This document shows positions 17,841 to 27,715 of a stretch of DNA of 64,000 nucleotides, in pieces. Source of the DNA: an uncultured Agromyces sp. (lineage in GTDB: Bacteria > Actinomycetota > Actinomycetes > Actinomycetales > Microbacteriaceae); assembly GCA_913053875.1 (NCBI GenBank), contig CAJXGN010000005.1, positions 124,001 through 188,000 on the forward strand, written 5' to 3'. Position 1 is the stretch's first letter; each line of letters starts with the position of its first letter. Below the pieces are notes generated by a model that was not told the origin of the DNA, did not search any database, and was given only the letters and a program-made list of their open reading frames with translations. Made by a program: the position numbers and the translations under genes.

Positions 17841-18755
17841 GTGGACGTCGAGACCGCGCGCAGCCGTGCCGCAGACCAGCAGCTCCTCGATGCGATGTGG
17901 GACTTCGGATCCCCCGAGGCGTCGGAGGAGCGGTTCCGCGACGCCTCCGACGACGACTCGTACGACGCGCACCATCGCGCGATCATGGCGACCCAGCTCG
18001 CCCGCGCCCTCGGCCTCCAGTCGAAGTTCGACGAGGCGGACGCCGTGCTCGACGCCCTCGCGGAGACCGGGGCGGAGCCCGCGGCCGGTGCGCACGCGGC
18101 GTCGCCCGCGGAGGCATCCGACGACTCCCCGGAGCGCACCGGCGCCCCGGAACGCACCGACGAGACCGACGCACCCGCCGAGGGCACGTACGAGGGCGAC
18201 GACGCCGCGGCACTCGCCCGCGAGGCCGGCGAGATCCGGGCGCGCATCGAGCTCGAGCGCGGCCGGCTGCTCGTCACCCGCGGTGCACCCGCCGATGCGG
18301 TCGCGCACTTCACCCGCGCGGTGCGCGAGGCGGCCGGTGCCGACGTGCCGTTCCTGGTGCTCGACGCACTGCACATGCTCGCCCTCGCCGACACCGGGCA
18401 CGAGCGCGAGTGGGCCGAGGAGGGCCTCGCGCTCGTCGGCCGCAGCGGCGACCGGCGGCTGAAGCGCTGGGGGGTCGCGCTGCACAACAACCTCGGCTGG
18501 ACGCTGCACGAGTCCGGCGACGCCGAGGCGGCGCTCGAGCAGTTCGAGTCGGCCCTCGCGTTCGCGAACGAGCACGGGTCGGCCGAGCAGCGGCACGTCG
18601 CGCGCTGGGCCGTCGGGCGCTGCCTGCGCACGCTCGGCCGCGACGACGAGGCGCTGGCGATCCAGCGCGAGCTCGCCGAGCAGCGCCCCGACGACGAGTT
18701 CGTGCAGGACGAGATCGCGGCGCTCACGGGGACGGAGCCGCAGGCCGGGGCATGA
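17841..18755 (+). CDS. Tetratricopeptide-repeat protein
   Basis: 304 residues. TPR-like helix pairs occur in the N-terminal part (ATQLARALGLQSKFDEADAV) and strongly at about 200-290 (ALHNNLGWTLHESGDAEAAL, WAVGRCLRTLGRDDEAL). They are separated by an acidic, Glu/Asp/Ala/Pro-rich insert (about 72-125). No signal peptide, so a cytosolic protein-interaction role is likely. The GTG start lies six bases after CATGAT; an apparent GGAGG is only two bases from the GTG, too close to act as a normal site. The stop overlaps the recG start (ATGA), which links it to DNA repair, though the partner is unknown. Confidence 0.82.
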   Translation: MDVETARSRAADQQLLDAMWDFGSPEASEERFRDASDDDSYDAHHRAIMATQLARALGLQSKFDEADAVLDALAETGAEPAAGAHAASPAEASDDSPERTGAPERTDETDAPAEGTYEGDDAAALAREAGEIRARIELERGRLLVTRGAPADAVAHFTRAVREAAGADVPFLVLDALHMLALADTGHEREWAEEGLALVGRSGDRRLKRWGVALHNNLGWTLHESGDAEAALEQFESALAFANEHGSAEQRHVARWAVGRCLRTLGRDDEALAIQRELAEQRPDDEFVQDEIAALTGTEPQAGA

Positions 18756-20950
18756 GCGCAGCGGATGCCCCGGGGCGGGCCGGTCTCGACACCAAGCTCG
18801 ACGGGCTGCTGGGGGGCCGCACCTCGGGCGCCCTGAAGCGGGCGTTCGGCCACGTCACGGCGGGCGACCTGCTCGGTCACTACCCGCGTCGCTACGCGCG
18901 CCGCGGCGAGCTCACCGCGCTCTCGGAGCTGCCCCTCGACGAGAACGTGACGATCGTCGCCGAGGTGCTCGAGGTGCGCGAGCGCAGCATGCGCCAGCGG
19001 CGCGGCAGCATCCTGGAGGCGACCATCTCCGACGGCACGGGCGTGCTGACGCTCACGTTCTTCAACCAGAAGTGGCGTGCGGCGGAGCTCGTGCCCGGCG
19101 CGCGCGGGGTGTTCGCGGGCAAGGTGACCTCGTACCGCGGGGCACGGCAGCTCGCCCACCCCGACTACGAGCTGTTCGAGCGGTCGGGCGACGACCCCGA
19201 CGCCAAGCGCTGGGCCGAGACGCCCATCCCGATCTACCCGGCGACCTCGACGATCGCGAGCTGGCAGGTCGCGAAGGCGGTCGGGCTCGTGCTCGACGCG
19301 CTGGGCGACGTCGACGACCCGATCCCCGAGTCGGTGCGGACTGCGCGCGGCCTGGTCGGCTTCCGCGAGGCGCTCGAGGGCGTGCACCGGCCCGAGCAGG
19401 AGCGCGACTGGTCGCGTGCCCGCACCGCGCTGCGGTTCCAGGAGGCGTTCGTGCTCCAGGCGGCGCTGCTCGGGCGGCGCGCCGAGCGGAAGGCGCGCCG
19501 GACCGTGCGGCGCGAGGCCGCGCCCGACGGCCTGCTCGCGCGATTCGACGACGTGCTGCCGTTCGAGCTGACCGGCGACCAGCGCGCCGTCGGCGCCGAG
19601 GTCGCCAAGGACCTGGCCTCGGGCATGCCGATGAACCGGCTCGTGCAGGGCGAGGTGGGCTCGGGCAAGACGCTCGTCGCGCTGCGGGCCATGCTCGCGG
19701 TCGCCGAATCGGGCGGCCAGACCGCGCTGCTCGCACCGACCGAGGTGCTCGCCGCGCAGCACCTGCGCTCGATCTCGCGCGTGCTCGGGCCCGACCTGTC
19801 GGCCGAGCTCATGCCGACCCTCGTGACCGGGCAGTTGCCGGCAGCCGAGCGCAAGCGCGCGCTGCTGCGCGCGGCCTCGGGCCAGGCGCGCATCGTCGTC
19901 GGCACGCACGCGCTGCTCGGCGACACCGTGACGTTCGCCGACCTGGGCCTCGTCGTCGTCGACGAGCAGCACCGGTTCGGCGTCGACCAGCGCGAGGCGC
20001 TCCGCGTCAAGGGGGCGGAGCCGCCGCACGTGCTCGTGCTGACCGCGACGCCGATTCCGCGCACGGTGGCGATGACCGTGTTCGGCGACCTCGACGTCAG
20101 CACCATCCGGGAGCTGCCGGGCGGGCGGCCGGGCATCGAGTCGTTCGTCGTGCCGCTCGCAGAGCGCCCGGGCTGGTTCGGACGGGTCTGGGCGCGCGTC
20201 GCCGAGGAGGTCGCGAAGGGGCATCGGGCCTTCGTGGTGTGCCCGGCCATCGAGGCCAAGCAGGTCGAGGACGCCGACGCGGTCGACCTCGGGCCCGCCG
20301 ACGGCGAGTCCGAGGCGTCCGGCGCCCCGCCGGTTCCCCTCGCCTCGGTGCTCGACGTGATCGCACGGCTCGCCGAGGCGCCCGAGATGCGGGGCCTCGC
20401 CATCGCCCCGCTGCACGGCCGCATGTCGAGCGATGAGAAGGAGCAGGCGATGCGCGCGTTCGCGGCCGGCGAGCTCGACGTGCTGGTCGCGACCACGGTG
20501 ATCGAGGTGGGCGTCGACGTGCCGGACGCGTCGACGATGGTCGTGCTCGACGCCGAGCGCTTCGGCGTGTCGCAGCTGCACCAGTTGCGCGGCCGGGTCG
20601 GCCGGGGCAGCGTGCCGGGGCTCTGCCTGCTCGTGACGAACGCGCCCGAGGGCACCGTGGCGCGCGAGCGCGTGGACGCGGTCGCGGCCACGACCGACGG
20701 GTTCGAGCTCGCCCGCGTCGACCTCGACCTGCGGCAGGAGGGTGACGTGCTGGGCAGCAACCAGTCGGGCGGGCGGTCGTCGCTGCGGCTGCTCCGGGTC
20801 GCGCGCGACGGCGACCTGATCGTGGCCGCGCGCGAGCTCGCGCAGGGCCTGCTCGACGACGACCCGGTGCTCGCGTCGCACCCGGCGCTCGTGGCCGCGG
20901 TGCGGCGCCGTCTCGACGAGACGGAGTCGCAGTTCCTGAACAAGGCCTGA
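18752..20950 (+). CDS. recG: ATP-dependent DNA helicase RecG
   Basis: 732 residues. RecG remodels stalled replication forks and branch-migrates Holliday junctions. An N-terminal wedge/OB region (about 60-160) is followed by SF2 motifs: I GEVGSGKT (about residue 297), II DEQH, III LTATPIPRT, V VATTVIEVGVDVP and VI HQLRGRVGRG. The start ATG at 18752 overlaps the TPR stop. A modest insert rich in Glu/Ala (about 500-525) precedes the second helicase domain. The next gene, coaD, follows after a 51-base gap with its own signals. Confidence 0.96.
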   Translation: MSAADAPGRAGLDTKLDGLLGGRTSGALKRAFGHVTAGDLLGHYPRRYARRGELTALSELPLDENVTIVAEVLEVRERSMRQRRGSILEATISDGTGVLTLTFFNQKWRAAELVPGARGVFAGKVTSYRGARQLAHPDYELFERSGDDPDAKRWAETPIPIYPATSTIASWQVAKAVGLVLDALGDVDDPIPESVRTARGLVGFREALEGVHRPEQERDWSRARTALRFQEAFVLQAALLGRRAERKARRTVRREAAPDGLLARFDDVLPFELTGDQRAVGAEVAKDLASGMPMNRLVQGEVGSGKTLVALRAMLAVAESGGQTALLAPTEVLAAQHLRSISRVLGPDLSAELMPTLVTGQLPAAERKRALLRAASGQARIVVGTHALLGDTVTFADLGLVVVDEQHRFGVDQREALRVKGAEPPHVLVLTATPIPRTVAMTVFGDLDVSTIRELPGGRPGIESFVVPLAERPGWFGRVWARVAEEVAKGHRAFVVCPAIEAKQVEDADAVDLGPADGESEASGAPPVPLASVLDVIARLAEAPEMRGLAIAPLHGRMSSDEKEQAMRAFAAGELDVLVATTVIEVGVDVPDASTMVVLDAERFGVSQLHQLRGRVGRGSVPGLCLLVTNAPEGTVARERVDAVAATTDGFELARVDLDLRQEGDVLGSNQSGGRSSLRLLRVARDGDLIVAARELAQGLLDDDPVLASHPALVAAVRRRLDETESQFLNKA

Positions 20951-20954
20951 GACT

Positions 20955-20998
20955 CTCCACCTGCCCGTCACGGCCACCCCGCGCGCATTAGTGTGGAG
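20955..20998 (+). promoter_or_regulatory. Inverted repeat covering the coaD ribosome-binding site
   Basis: CTCCAC (20955-20960) can pair with GTGGAG (20993-20998), which contains the coaD Shine-Dalgarno bases. The 32-base loop is long, so the pairing is only a candidate for start-site masking. An ATTAGT box at 20987-20992 could be a weak -10 element. Confidence 0.25.
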
Positions 20999-21001
20999 GA
21001 C

Positions 21002-21493
21002 ATGCGCAGGATCGCCGTCGTCCCCGGGTCGTTCGATCCCATCACGCTCGGGCACCTCGACGTGATCTCGCGAGCAGCCGGACTGTGGGACGAGGTGCAC
21101 GTCGTCGTCGTGCACAACCCCGACAAGTCCGCCCTGCTGCCCATCGCGCAGCGCGTCTCGCTGCTCGAGCGTGCGATCGCCGACGCCCGCATCGACGGCG
21201 AGGTGGTCGTCGCGTCCTGGAGCGTGGGCCTGCTCGTCGACTACTGCACCGACGTGGGTGCATCCGTGCTCGTCAAGGGCATCCGCTCGCAGGTCGACGT
21301 GGCGTACGAGACGCCCATGGCCATCGTGAACCGCGACCTCGCCGCGGTCGAGACGGTCTTCCTGCTGCCCGACCCGGCGAACGCGCACGTGTCGAGCTCC
21401 CTCGTGCGGCAGGTGTCGGCGCTCGGGGGCGACGTCGCCCCGTACGTGCCCCCGGTCGTGGCCGAGTACCTGCAGGGGGCGACGGCGCCGTGA
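21002..21493 (+). CDS. coaD: Phosphopantetheine adenylyltransferase
   Basis: 163 residues, standard size. CoaD makes dephospho-CoA from 4'-phosphopantetheine and ATP, the penultimate step of CoA synthesis. The nucleotidyltransferase motif [13 protein letters not shown] with T-x-G-H is at residues 8-20, the phosphate-binding KGIR near 90, and VSSSLVR near 130. The ATG at 21002 is preferred to an in-frame GTG nine bases upstream, which falls in the GGAGG site. Its stop overlaps the GTG of a MoxR ATPase, coupling a CoA gene to an envelope module. Confidence 0.95.
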   Translation: MRRIAVVPGSFDPITLGHLDVISRAAGLWDEVHVVVVHNPDKSALLPIAQRVSLLERAIADARIDGEVVVASWSVGLLVDYCTDVGASVLVKGIRSQVDVAYETPMAIVNRDLAAVETVFLLPDPANAHVSSSLVRQVSALGGDVAPYVPPVVAEYLQGATAP

Positions 21494-22506
21494 GCAGCGA
21501 CGGCATGCACACGACGGTCGCCGGCACCCCGATGCCGGCCGACACGGTCGGGGCGTCCGCGCAGCGCATCGTGGCGAACGTCGAGTCGGTCATCGACGGC
21601 AAGCACAACGCCGTCACGCACGCGCTCACGGTGCTGCTCGCGGAGGGCCACCTGCTCATCGAGGACGTCCCGGGGGTCGGCAAGACGGTGCTCGCGAAGG
21701 CGCTCGCGCGCTCGGTGGACTGCAGCGTCAGCCGCATCCAGTTCACCCCCGACCTGCTGCCCTCCGACGTCACGGGCGTGTCGGTGTTCGACCAGTCGAC
21801 CCGGCAGTTCGCGTTCAAGCCGGGCCCCGTCTTCGCGAACATCGTGATCGGCGACGAGATCAACCGTGCGAGCCCGAAGACGCAGTCGGCGCTGCTCGAG
21901 TGCATGGAGGAGCACCAGGTCACGGTCGACGGCACGACCTACCCGCTGCCCGAGCCGTTCACCGTGGTCGCGACCCAGAACCCGATCGAGATGGAGGGCA
22001 CCTACGCCCTGCCCGAGGCGCAGCGCGACCGCTTCATGGCGCGCATCTCGATGGGGTACCCCGACTCGGCGAGCGAGCTGGAGATGCTCGGCACGCGCGA
22101 GACGTCGAGCCCGCTCGACGCGATCGGGGCGGTGGTGTCGGATGCCGAGCTGCGCGCGATGATCGTGGCGGTCCGCAACGTGTTCGTGTCGATGCCCGTC
22201 AAGGAGTACGCCGTGGCGATCGTCCGCGCGACGCGCGACGACCGGGAGCTCCGCCTGGGCGCGAGCCCGCGCGCCACGCTCCAGCTCGTGCGCGCCGCGA
22301 AGGCCCGCGCGGCCATGCAGGGACGCGAGTTCGCGCTGCCCGACGACGTCGACGCACTCGCGGCACCCGTGCTCGGCCACCGGCTCGTCCCGACGAGCCG
22401 CGCGCTCGGGCAGCACCACAACGACGGCGACCTGCTCATCGCCGAGATCGTCGACCGCATCGTCCGGGCGACGCCCGTTCCCCTCGGGGCGGCCGCGGGG
22501 CGGTGA
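21490..22506 (+). CDS. MoxR-family AAA+ ATPase (module 2)
   Basis: 338 residues from the GTG overlapping the coaD stop (an in-frame ATG at 21505 is an alternative). Walker [10 protein letters not shown] (about residue 58), Walker [10 protein letters not shown], sensor 1 [11 protein letters not shown] and the C-terminal lid are all present. It is a paralogue of the ATPase at 3956: the segment [13 protein letters not shown] and the following [16 protein letters not shown] are shared. The DUF58 gene begins four bases after its stop. Together with DUF58 and transglutaminase genes it forms the usual actinobacterial MoxR-DUF58-TgpA cassette; the substrate is unknown. Confidence 0.93.
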   Translation: MSSDGMHTTVAGTPMPADTVGASAQRIVANVESVIDGKHNAVTHALTVLLAEGHLLIEDVPGVGKTVLAKALARSVDCSVSRIQFTPDLLPSDVTGVSVFDQSTRQFAFKPGPVFANIVIGDEINRASPKTQSALLECMEEHQVTVDGTTYPLPEPFTVVATQNPIEMEGTYALPEAQRDRFMARISMGYPDSASELEMLGTRETSSPLDAIGAVVSDAELRAMIVAVRNVFVSMPVKEYAVAIVRATRDDRELRLGASPRATLQLVRAAKARAAMQGREFALPDDVDALAAPVLGHRLVPTSRALGQHHNDGDLLIAEIVDRIVRATPVPLGAAAGR

Positions 22507-22510
22507 CCCG

Positions 22511-23863
22511 ATGACGGGCGGTGTCGGAGCGCGCCTGGCCGAGTGGCCCAGGCCGACCCGCCGTGGCGGCGCGCTGATCGCCGTGGGCGCGATCGTGTTC
22601 GTCAACGCGCTCGTGCTCGACCGTCGCGACTTCATCCTCTTCGGGCTCATCGGCGTCGCCGTGCCGCTGGTCGCGCTCGCGTACACGGCCTGGCGGGTGC
22701 CCCGCCTCGACGTCGGGCGCAGCTTCGTGCCCGGCATCGTGTCCGCGGGCGGCACGGTCACGGCGTCGGCCGTCGTGCGCAACCGCGGACGGCGCACGCT
22801 CGACGGCGCGCGCTGGCGCGACACGGCGCCGCGACTGGAGTCGCCGATGGAGTCGGTGCTCCCGCCCCTCGGCCGCTGGGAGGGAGGCCCGCCGGGCGGC
22901 AGCGACACGGTGCGCCTCGAGTACACGCTCCGGCTCCCGCGGCGAGGCGTGTTCACCGCCGGTCCGCTCCGGGTCTCGCTCACCGACCCGTTCGGGCTGG
23001 CCCGCATCGAGCGCGGCTACGGGCGCACGCACGACCTGGTCGCGACACCCCGCACGACCGCGCTCGGCGCGTCCGCCGGCGGCCCCGCCAGCCTCGACGG
23101 CGTGCTGCTCGAGCTGCAGCGGCAGTCGCACCCGAACGCCGACGAGCTGATCGCCCGCGAGTACCGGCACGGCGACCCGATGCGGCGGGTGAACTGGCCC
23201 GCGACAGCGCGCGCCGGCGAGATCATGGTGCGCCAGGAGGAGCAGCGCAGCGATCCGGATGCGCGCCTGATCGTCGACACGGCCCTGCACGGCCGGGGTC
23301 GCACGTCGTTCGCCTCGGGCGACGACCGCTACCACCATCCGTTCGAGCTGGGCATCGAGCTCGCGGCGTCGATCGGGGTGCACCTGCTGCGCGGCGGCTT
23401 CCGCCTGACCGTCAGCGAGACCGGGCCGAGCCAGCTCGAGCCCGGTCCCCGGCGACGCGCCGGCGGCCTCTTCGGCGACACGCCCGTCGAGTACCAGGGC
23501 GGCGTCGGGGAGCGGGCCTTCCTCGAGGGGCTCGCCCACCTCGACACCCCGGGCGGTCGCGGCGGGTCAGCGACCGACCGCTCCGGTGCCCCGCACGACG
23601 ACGTGCGGCGCGCCAGCGGTCGCGAGCGGCGTCCCGCGTTCGCAGTGCTCGTGGACATCGCGCCCGAGGAGGCGGTGGCGCTGGCCGCGATGCGCCCGGC
23701 GTTCGAACCCGCGGTCGCCTTCGTGCAGGAGGGCGTGCGCCGCACCCTCGTGACCGACCTCGAGGAGGCGGGCTGGCGGTGCATCCCCGTGCGCACCGCG
23801 AACGACATCCCCGAGGCCTGGCACTCGCTCGCGCACGACCAGGGGGCCGCCGATGCGCGCTGA
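22511..23863 (+). CDS. DUF58 domain protein (module 2)
   Basis: 450 residues. Two membrane segments near the N-terminus (about 20-65) precede a beta-rich region and the DUF58 signature REYRHGDPMRRVNW (about residues 214-227). The C-terminal third is a vWA-like region. It lies four bases after the MoxR gene and overlaps the transglutaminase gene by 11 bases. Counterpart of the gene at 4921; the two differ outside the signature. Likely couples the cytosolic ATPase to membrane substrates, by analogy with MoxR-associated DUF58 proteins. Confidence 0.9.
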   Translation: MTGGVGARLAEWPRPTRRGGALIAVGAIVFVNALVLDRRDFILFGLIGVAVPLVALAYTAWRVPRLDVGRSFVPGIVSAGGTVTASAVVRNRGRRTLDGARWRDTAPRLESPMESVLPPLGRWEGGPPGGSDTVRLEYTLRLPRRGVFTAGPLRVSLTDPFGLARIERGYGRTHDLVATPRTTALGASAGGPASLDGVLLELQRQSHPNADELIAREYRHGDPMRRVNWPATARAGEIMVRQEEQRSDPDARLIVDTALHGRGRTSFASGDDRYHHPFELGIELAASIGVHLLRGGFRLTVSETGPSQLEPGPRRRAGGLFGDTPVEYQGGVGERAFLEGLAHLDTPGGRGGSATDRSGAPHDDVRRASGRERRPAFAVLVDIAPEEAVALAAMRPAFEPAVAFVQEGVRRTLVTDLEEAGWRCIPVRTANDIPEAWHSLAHDQGAADAR

Positions 23864-26186
23864 GACCCCGCCGCTCACGCTGCCGCAGTCGGCGGCGCTC
23901 GTGTCCACCGCCTTCCTGCTCGTCGCGGTCGCCCTCACCTCGCTCGGGCCGCTGCTTGCGGGCTCCGCGTGGTGGTGGCTCTGCGCCGTGGTCGCCGCGG
24001 TCGTGTTCGCCTCCGGTCTCGGCCTGCGGCTGCTCCGGGTGCCGGCGTCGCTCGTGCCGGTGCTCGAGCTCGTCGTGCTGGTGCTCGTGCTCACGCTGTT
24101 CTTCGGCGCCGGCACGGCGATCGCGGGTGTGCTGCCCACGGGCGCGACGTTCGCGCACTTCGGCGAGCTCGCCGCGGCGGGCCAGACCTCGATCGTGCAG
24201 CAGTCGACACCGGCGATCGCCGTGCCGGGCATCCTCTTCGTGCTCGCACTCGCGACGGGGCTCGTGGCGGTCGTGGTCGACATCGTGGTCGTCTCGCTCC
24301 GCGTCGTGGCGCTCGCCGCCGTGCCCGCGCTGCTCCCCGTGGCGGTGCCGGGCTTCATCGTCGAGGGCGGCACCGACTTCTGGACCGTGCTCCTGACGGG
24401 CGCGGCCTACCTGCTGCTGCTGCGCGTCGACGTCGCCGTGCGACGTCGCGGCGAGCTCGACCGCGAGCCCGAGGGCGAGACCGCGCCGCGGATCACGCAG
24501 CCGCGTCGCGCGTCGGCGGGCTCCACGGTGGGGGCGACGCTGGGGCTCGCCGGCGTCGGCCTGCTGACCGCCGCGGTGCTGGCGCAGGCGACCCCGAGCA
24601 TCAGCAACCCGTACCTGTTCGGCACGGGCGACCGCGGCCCGCTCTTCTCGCGCGGGGTCAACCCGTTCATCGACCTCGGGGAGGACCTCCGGCGCCCCGA
24701 GCCGCTGCCGGCGTTTCACTATTCGGGCACCGGCCGCGAGCGGCCGTACTTCACGCTGCTCACGCTCGACCGCTTCGAGGGAGACGTGTGGTCGGCTTCC
24801 GAGGAGCCGCTCGTCGAGGAGCAGACGGTCGACGTGTTCCCGGCGCCGCCGGGACTCGACCTGGGCGTCGCCCGCAGCCTGGTGCGCACGACGGTCGTGG
24901 TCGACGAGGTCGCGACCACCTGGCTGCCCGTGCCGTACCCGGCCCGCTCGATCCAGGGCCTGCGCGGCTCGTGGTTCTGGGAGGCCGACTCGTTCGCCGT
25001 CGCGAGCGCCGACGACGACACCCTGGGCCAGCGGTACGTGGTGACCCACCTCGACCTCGATCCGACGCCGGAGCAGCTCCGCACCGCGAGCCGTGCGCTG
25101 CCGGACGAGCTCGAGCCGTACCTCGAGCTGCCCGGTGGCGTGCCGGAGATCATCACGACGACGACCGAGGAGGTGACGGCGTCGGCCGGGTCCCCGTACG
25201 ACGCCGCCGTGCTCATCCAGCGCCACCTGCGCGGGTCCGACTTCTCGTACTCGACCGAGGCACCCGTCGAGGAGGGCTACGAGGGCGGCGGCTTCGACGT
25301 GATCGCCGAGTTCCTCGAGGTCGGCGAGGGCTACTGCGTGCACTTCGCCTCGGCCATGGCGGTGATGGCCCGCGAGGCGGGCATCCCGGCGCGCATCTCG
25401 CTGGGCTATACGGCGGGCTCGCGGGGCGTGGGCACGCTCGCGGGCGAGGCCCGCTACGACGTCGACACGCACGACCTGCACGCGTGGCCCGAGCTGTACT
25501 TCGAGGGCATCGGCTGGATGCCGTTCGAGCCGACGCCCGGGCGGGGCTCCGTGCCCGAGTACTCGCGGGTCTCGGTGCTGGCCGACCCCGGCGCCACTCG
25601 GGCACCGCTGCCGACCCCCGGCGCCCCGGCGACCGAGGGCGCCCCGGTGCTGCCCGAAGAGCCGGTCGACGGATCCACCGCAGCTCCCGTGACGGACTCG
25701 GGCGCGCCGCTCGCCCGGCTCGCGCTCGTCGCGCTGGCGGTGGCGCTCGCGCTGGCGCTGCCGGCCGTGATCCGCAGGCTGGTGCGCGCGTGGCGCCGGC
25801 GGCGAGCCTGGGACGGAGCGGATGCCGCTGCGGCGGCGTGGGCCGAGGTGGAGGCGACCGCGGTCGACATCGGCGACCCGCCGACCCCGTTCGAGTCCGC
25901 GCGCGGCTTCGCCGACCGCCTGCTCGCGCGCGACGGCGTGGCGGACGACGCGGATGCGCGCGCCGCGCTCGAGCGACTCCTCGCGGGGGTCGAGCGTCAT
26001 CGGTACGGGCCTCGGCCCGCACCAGCGCCCGACCATCCGCTCACGCACGACCTCGACCTGGTCGTGCACGCCCTCGAACGCGGCCTCCAGCCGGCCGAGC
26101 GCTTCCGCGCGCTGGTCGTGCCGACGTCGCTCGCGAGCCCGCGCGAATCGCTCGCGCAGCGCCGCCCGAGCACCGCGGGCGCGTAG
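23853..26186 (+). CDS. TgpA-like membrane transglutaminase with intact triad (module 2)
   Basis: 777 residues: about six N-terminal membrane helices (residues 10-240), an extracytoplasmic transglutaminase core, one further helix (about 620-640) and a C-terminal DUF4129-like domain (about 650-730). The core keeps Cys495 in GEGYCVHFAS, His543 in DLHAWPEL and an acidic third residue, Glu559, in WMPFEPTP. It is therefore expected to be a catalytically competent papain-like transglutaminase or protease acting outside the membrane, in contrast to the paralogue at 6207. The start lies inside the DUF58 gene (11-base overlap). The C-terminus ends two bases after the -10 box of the next gene begins. 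Confidence 0.9.
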   Translation: MRAETPPLTLPQSAALVSTAFLLVAVALTSLGPLLAGSAWWWLCAVVAAVVFASGLGLRLLRVPASLVPVLELVVLVLVLTLFFGAGTAIAGVLPTGATFAHFGELAAAGQTSIVQQSTPAIAVPGILFVLALATGLVAVVVDIVVVSLRVVALAAVPALLPVAVPGFIVEGGTDFWTVLLTGAAYLLLLRVDVAVRRRGELDREPEGETAPRITQPRRASAGSTVGATLGLAGVGLLTAAVLAQATPSISNPYLFGTGDRGPLFSRGVNPFIDLGEDLRRPEPLPAFHYSGTGRERPYFTLLTLDRFEGDVWSASEEPLVEEQTVDVFPAPPGLDLGVARSLVRTTVVVDEVATTWLPVPYPARSIQGLRGSWFWEADSFAVASADDDTLGQRYVVTHLDLDPTPEQLRTASRALPDELEPYLELPGGVPEIITTTTEEVTASAGSPYDAAVLIQRHLRGSDFSYSTEAPVEEGYEGGGFDVIAEFLEVGEGYCVHFASAMAVMAREAGIPARISLGYTAGSRGVGTLAGEARYDVDTHDLHAWPELYFEGIGWMPFEPTPGRGSVPEYSRVSVLADPGATRAPLPTPGAPATEGAPVLPEEPVDGSTAAPVTDSGAPLARLALVALAVALALALPAVIRRLVRAWRRRRAWDGADAAAAAWAEVEATAVDIGDPPTPFESARGFADRLLARDGVADDADARAALERLLAGVERHRYGPRPAPAPDHPLTHDLDLVVHALERGLQPAERFRALVVPTSLASPRESLAQRRPSTAGA

Positions 26187-26189
26187 AAT
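26184..26189 (+). promoter_or_regulatory. -10 box TAGAAT of the DUF177-rpmF unit
   Basis: TAGAAT overlaps the stop codon of the transglutaminase gene and ends eight bases before the GTG of the DUF177 gene. This gives the ribosomal-protein transcript its own start, probably leaderless. Confidence 0.55.
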
Positions 26190-26197
26190 CGTGCCTC

Positions 26198-26761
26198 GTG
26201 GCATCCACGAGCAGTCCCTACCGCATCGACATCCGCGACCTCATCGGCCGCCCGGGCCAGATGCGCGAGCAGCGCATCGAGGCATCCGTTCCCGAGGCGC
26301 TGGGGGAGGGGCTCGTCTCGGTCGGCGAGGGCGATCCCATCGAGATCGACCTCCGGCTGGAGTCGGTGCACGAGGGCATCCTGGCCTCCGCGGAGGTCGA
26401 CGCGACCGCCAACGGGCAGTGCGGGCGCTGCCTCCGAGACATCTCCCTGCCGGTCGAAGTCGAGTTCCAGGAGCTTTTCGCGTATCATTCCGGTGAAGCT
26501 TTCGAGTATGAGGTTCAAGACGACCACGTGGATCTTGAACCGCTCATCCGCGATGCGGTGGTCCTGGCACTGCCGTTCCAGCCGGTGTGCCGGCCGGATT
26601 GCCCGGGTCTCGACCCAGAGACCGGGCTTCGGCTGGAGGAACACCCGGAACTCGCCGCGAGAGAACACCGCGACCCGCGGTGGGACGCGCTCGCGGACTT
26701 CGAGGCTTCCACGGACCCTGGCTCGGACACGTCCTCCGATGCCGACCAGCAGAGAGATTGA
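26198..26761 (+). CDS. DUF177/YceD family protein
   Basis: 187 residues. YceD/DUF177 proteins are encoded beside rpmF in most bacteria and have been linked to 23S rRNA accumulation. Cysteines in QCGRCLR and CRPDCPG, the family's likely metal-binding pairs, are present about 65 residues apart. The GTG at 26198 is preferred because it follows a TAGAAT box; the open frame upstream is antisense-like shadow of the transglutaminase gene. The rpmF ATG lies nine bases after its stop with an AGAGAGAG ribosome-binding site. C-terminus acidic and Ser/Asp rich. Confidence 0.88.
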   Translation: MASTSSPYRIDIRDLIGRPGQMREQRIEASVPEALGEGLVSVGEGDPIEIDLRLESVHEGILASAEVDATANGQCGRCLRDISLPVEVEFQELFAYHSGEAFEYEVQDDHVDLEPLIRDAVVLALPFQPVCRPDCPGLDPETGLRLEEHPELAAREHRDPRWDALADFEASTDPGSDTSSDADQQRD

Positions 26762-26770
26762 GAGAGAGTC

Positions 26771-26974
26771 ATGGCTGTTCCCAAGCGGAAGAAGTCGCGC
26801 GCCAACACCCACGCACGCCGTTCGCAGTGGAAGGCGCAGGCCCCTGCGCTCGTGAAGACCGTCGAGAACGGCAAGGTCACCTACAGCCTCCCGCACCGCG
26901 CGAAGGTCGTGGAGGACTCGGCCGGTACCCCGCTGTTCCTGGAGTACAAGGGCCGCAAGGTCGCCGACGTCTGA
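26771..26974 (+). CDS. rpmF: 50S ribosomal protein L32
   Basis: 67 residues. The N-terminus [20 protein letters not shown] is characteristic of L32. The C-terminal part has no CxxC zinc-ribbon pair, so this is a zinc-independent (C-minus) form. It sits between the DUF177 gene and rnc, the conserved order. Ribosome-binding site GAGAGAG is six or so bases upstream. Such zinc-free L32 can serve when zinc is scarce, but whether a second, zinc-binding copy exists cannot be judged here. Confidence 0.97.
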   Translation: MAVPKRKKSRANTHARRSQWKAQAPALVKTVENGKVTYSLPHRAKVVEDSAGTPLFLEYKGRKVADV

Positions 26975-27005
26975 TCGGCACCCCGAAGCTGACGACGAAC
27001 GACCG

Positions 27006-27713
27006 GTGGTGACGGAGCGGAGCACCCGGGAGCCGGCGGGCCTCGACGCACTGCAGCGCACGCTGCAGGTCGAGCTCGACCAGGACCTCCTGCTGCTCGC
27101 CCTCACGCACCGGTCGTTCGCGTACGAGAACGGCGGCATCCCGACGAACGAGCGCCTCGAGTTCCTCGGCGACTCGATCCTCGGGCAGGCCGTCACCGTC
27201 TCGCTCTACCGCGACCACCCCGACCTCGACGAGGGCGACCTCGCGAAGCGCCGCGCGAGCCTGGTCTCGAGCGTCGCGCTGGCCGAGGTCGCGCGCACGA
27301 TCGGCCTCGGGCCGTACATCCGCCTCGGTCGTGGCGAGACCATGACCGGCGGACATGACAAGGCGTCGATCCTGGCCGACACGGTCGAGGCGATCATCGG
27401 CGCGACCTTCCTCGATGCGGGGCCGGACGCGGCGACCGACCTGGTGCTGCGGCTGATCGGCCCGCTCATGGCCGACCCCGAGCGGTTCGGCGCAGCCATG
27501 GACCCGAAGACGAGCCTGCAGGAGATCGCGGCCCGCTGCGGTGCGCCGGCGCCCGCCTACACGGTGACCGAGTCGGGCCCCGACCACAACAAGGTGTTCG
27601 CCGCGACCGTCGCCGTGGGCGACCTCGTGACGGGCACCGGCTCGGGCACGAGCAAGAAGCAGGCCGAGATGGCCGCCGCGCTCGACGCCTGGACCCGCAT
27701 CAGCGCCGACTGA
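27006..27713 (+). CDS. rnc: Ribonuclease III
   Basis: 235 residues. RNase III cleaves double-stranded RNA in rRNA maturation and decay. The signature [13 protein letters not shown] (about residues 46-58) carries catalytic acidic residues, and the second acidic site DTVEAIIGA is near 120. The C-terminal double-stranded RNA-binding domain (about 160-235) ends in [18 protein letters not shown]. Tandem GTG codons at 27006 and 27009 make the exact start uncertain by one residue. mutM starts two bases after the stop. Confidence 0.95.
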   Translation: MVTERSTREPAGLDALQRTLQVELDQDLLLLALTHRSFAYENGGIPTNERLEFLGDSILGQAVTVSLYRDHPDLDEGDLAKRRASLVSSVALAEVARTIGLGPYIRLGRGETMTGGHDKASILADTVEAIIGATFLDAGPDAATDLVLRLIGPLMADPERFGAAMDPKTSLQEIAARCGAPAPAYTVTESGPDHNKVFAATVAVGDLVTGTGSGTSKKQAEMAAALDAWTRISAD

Positions 27714-27715
27714 GC

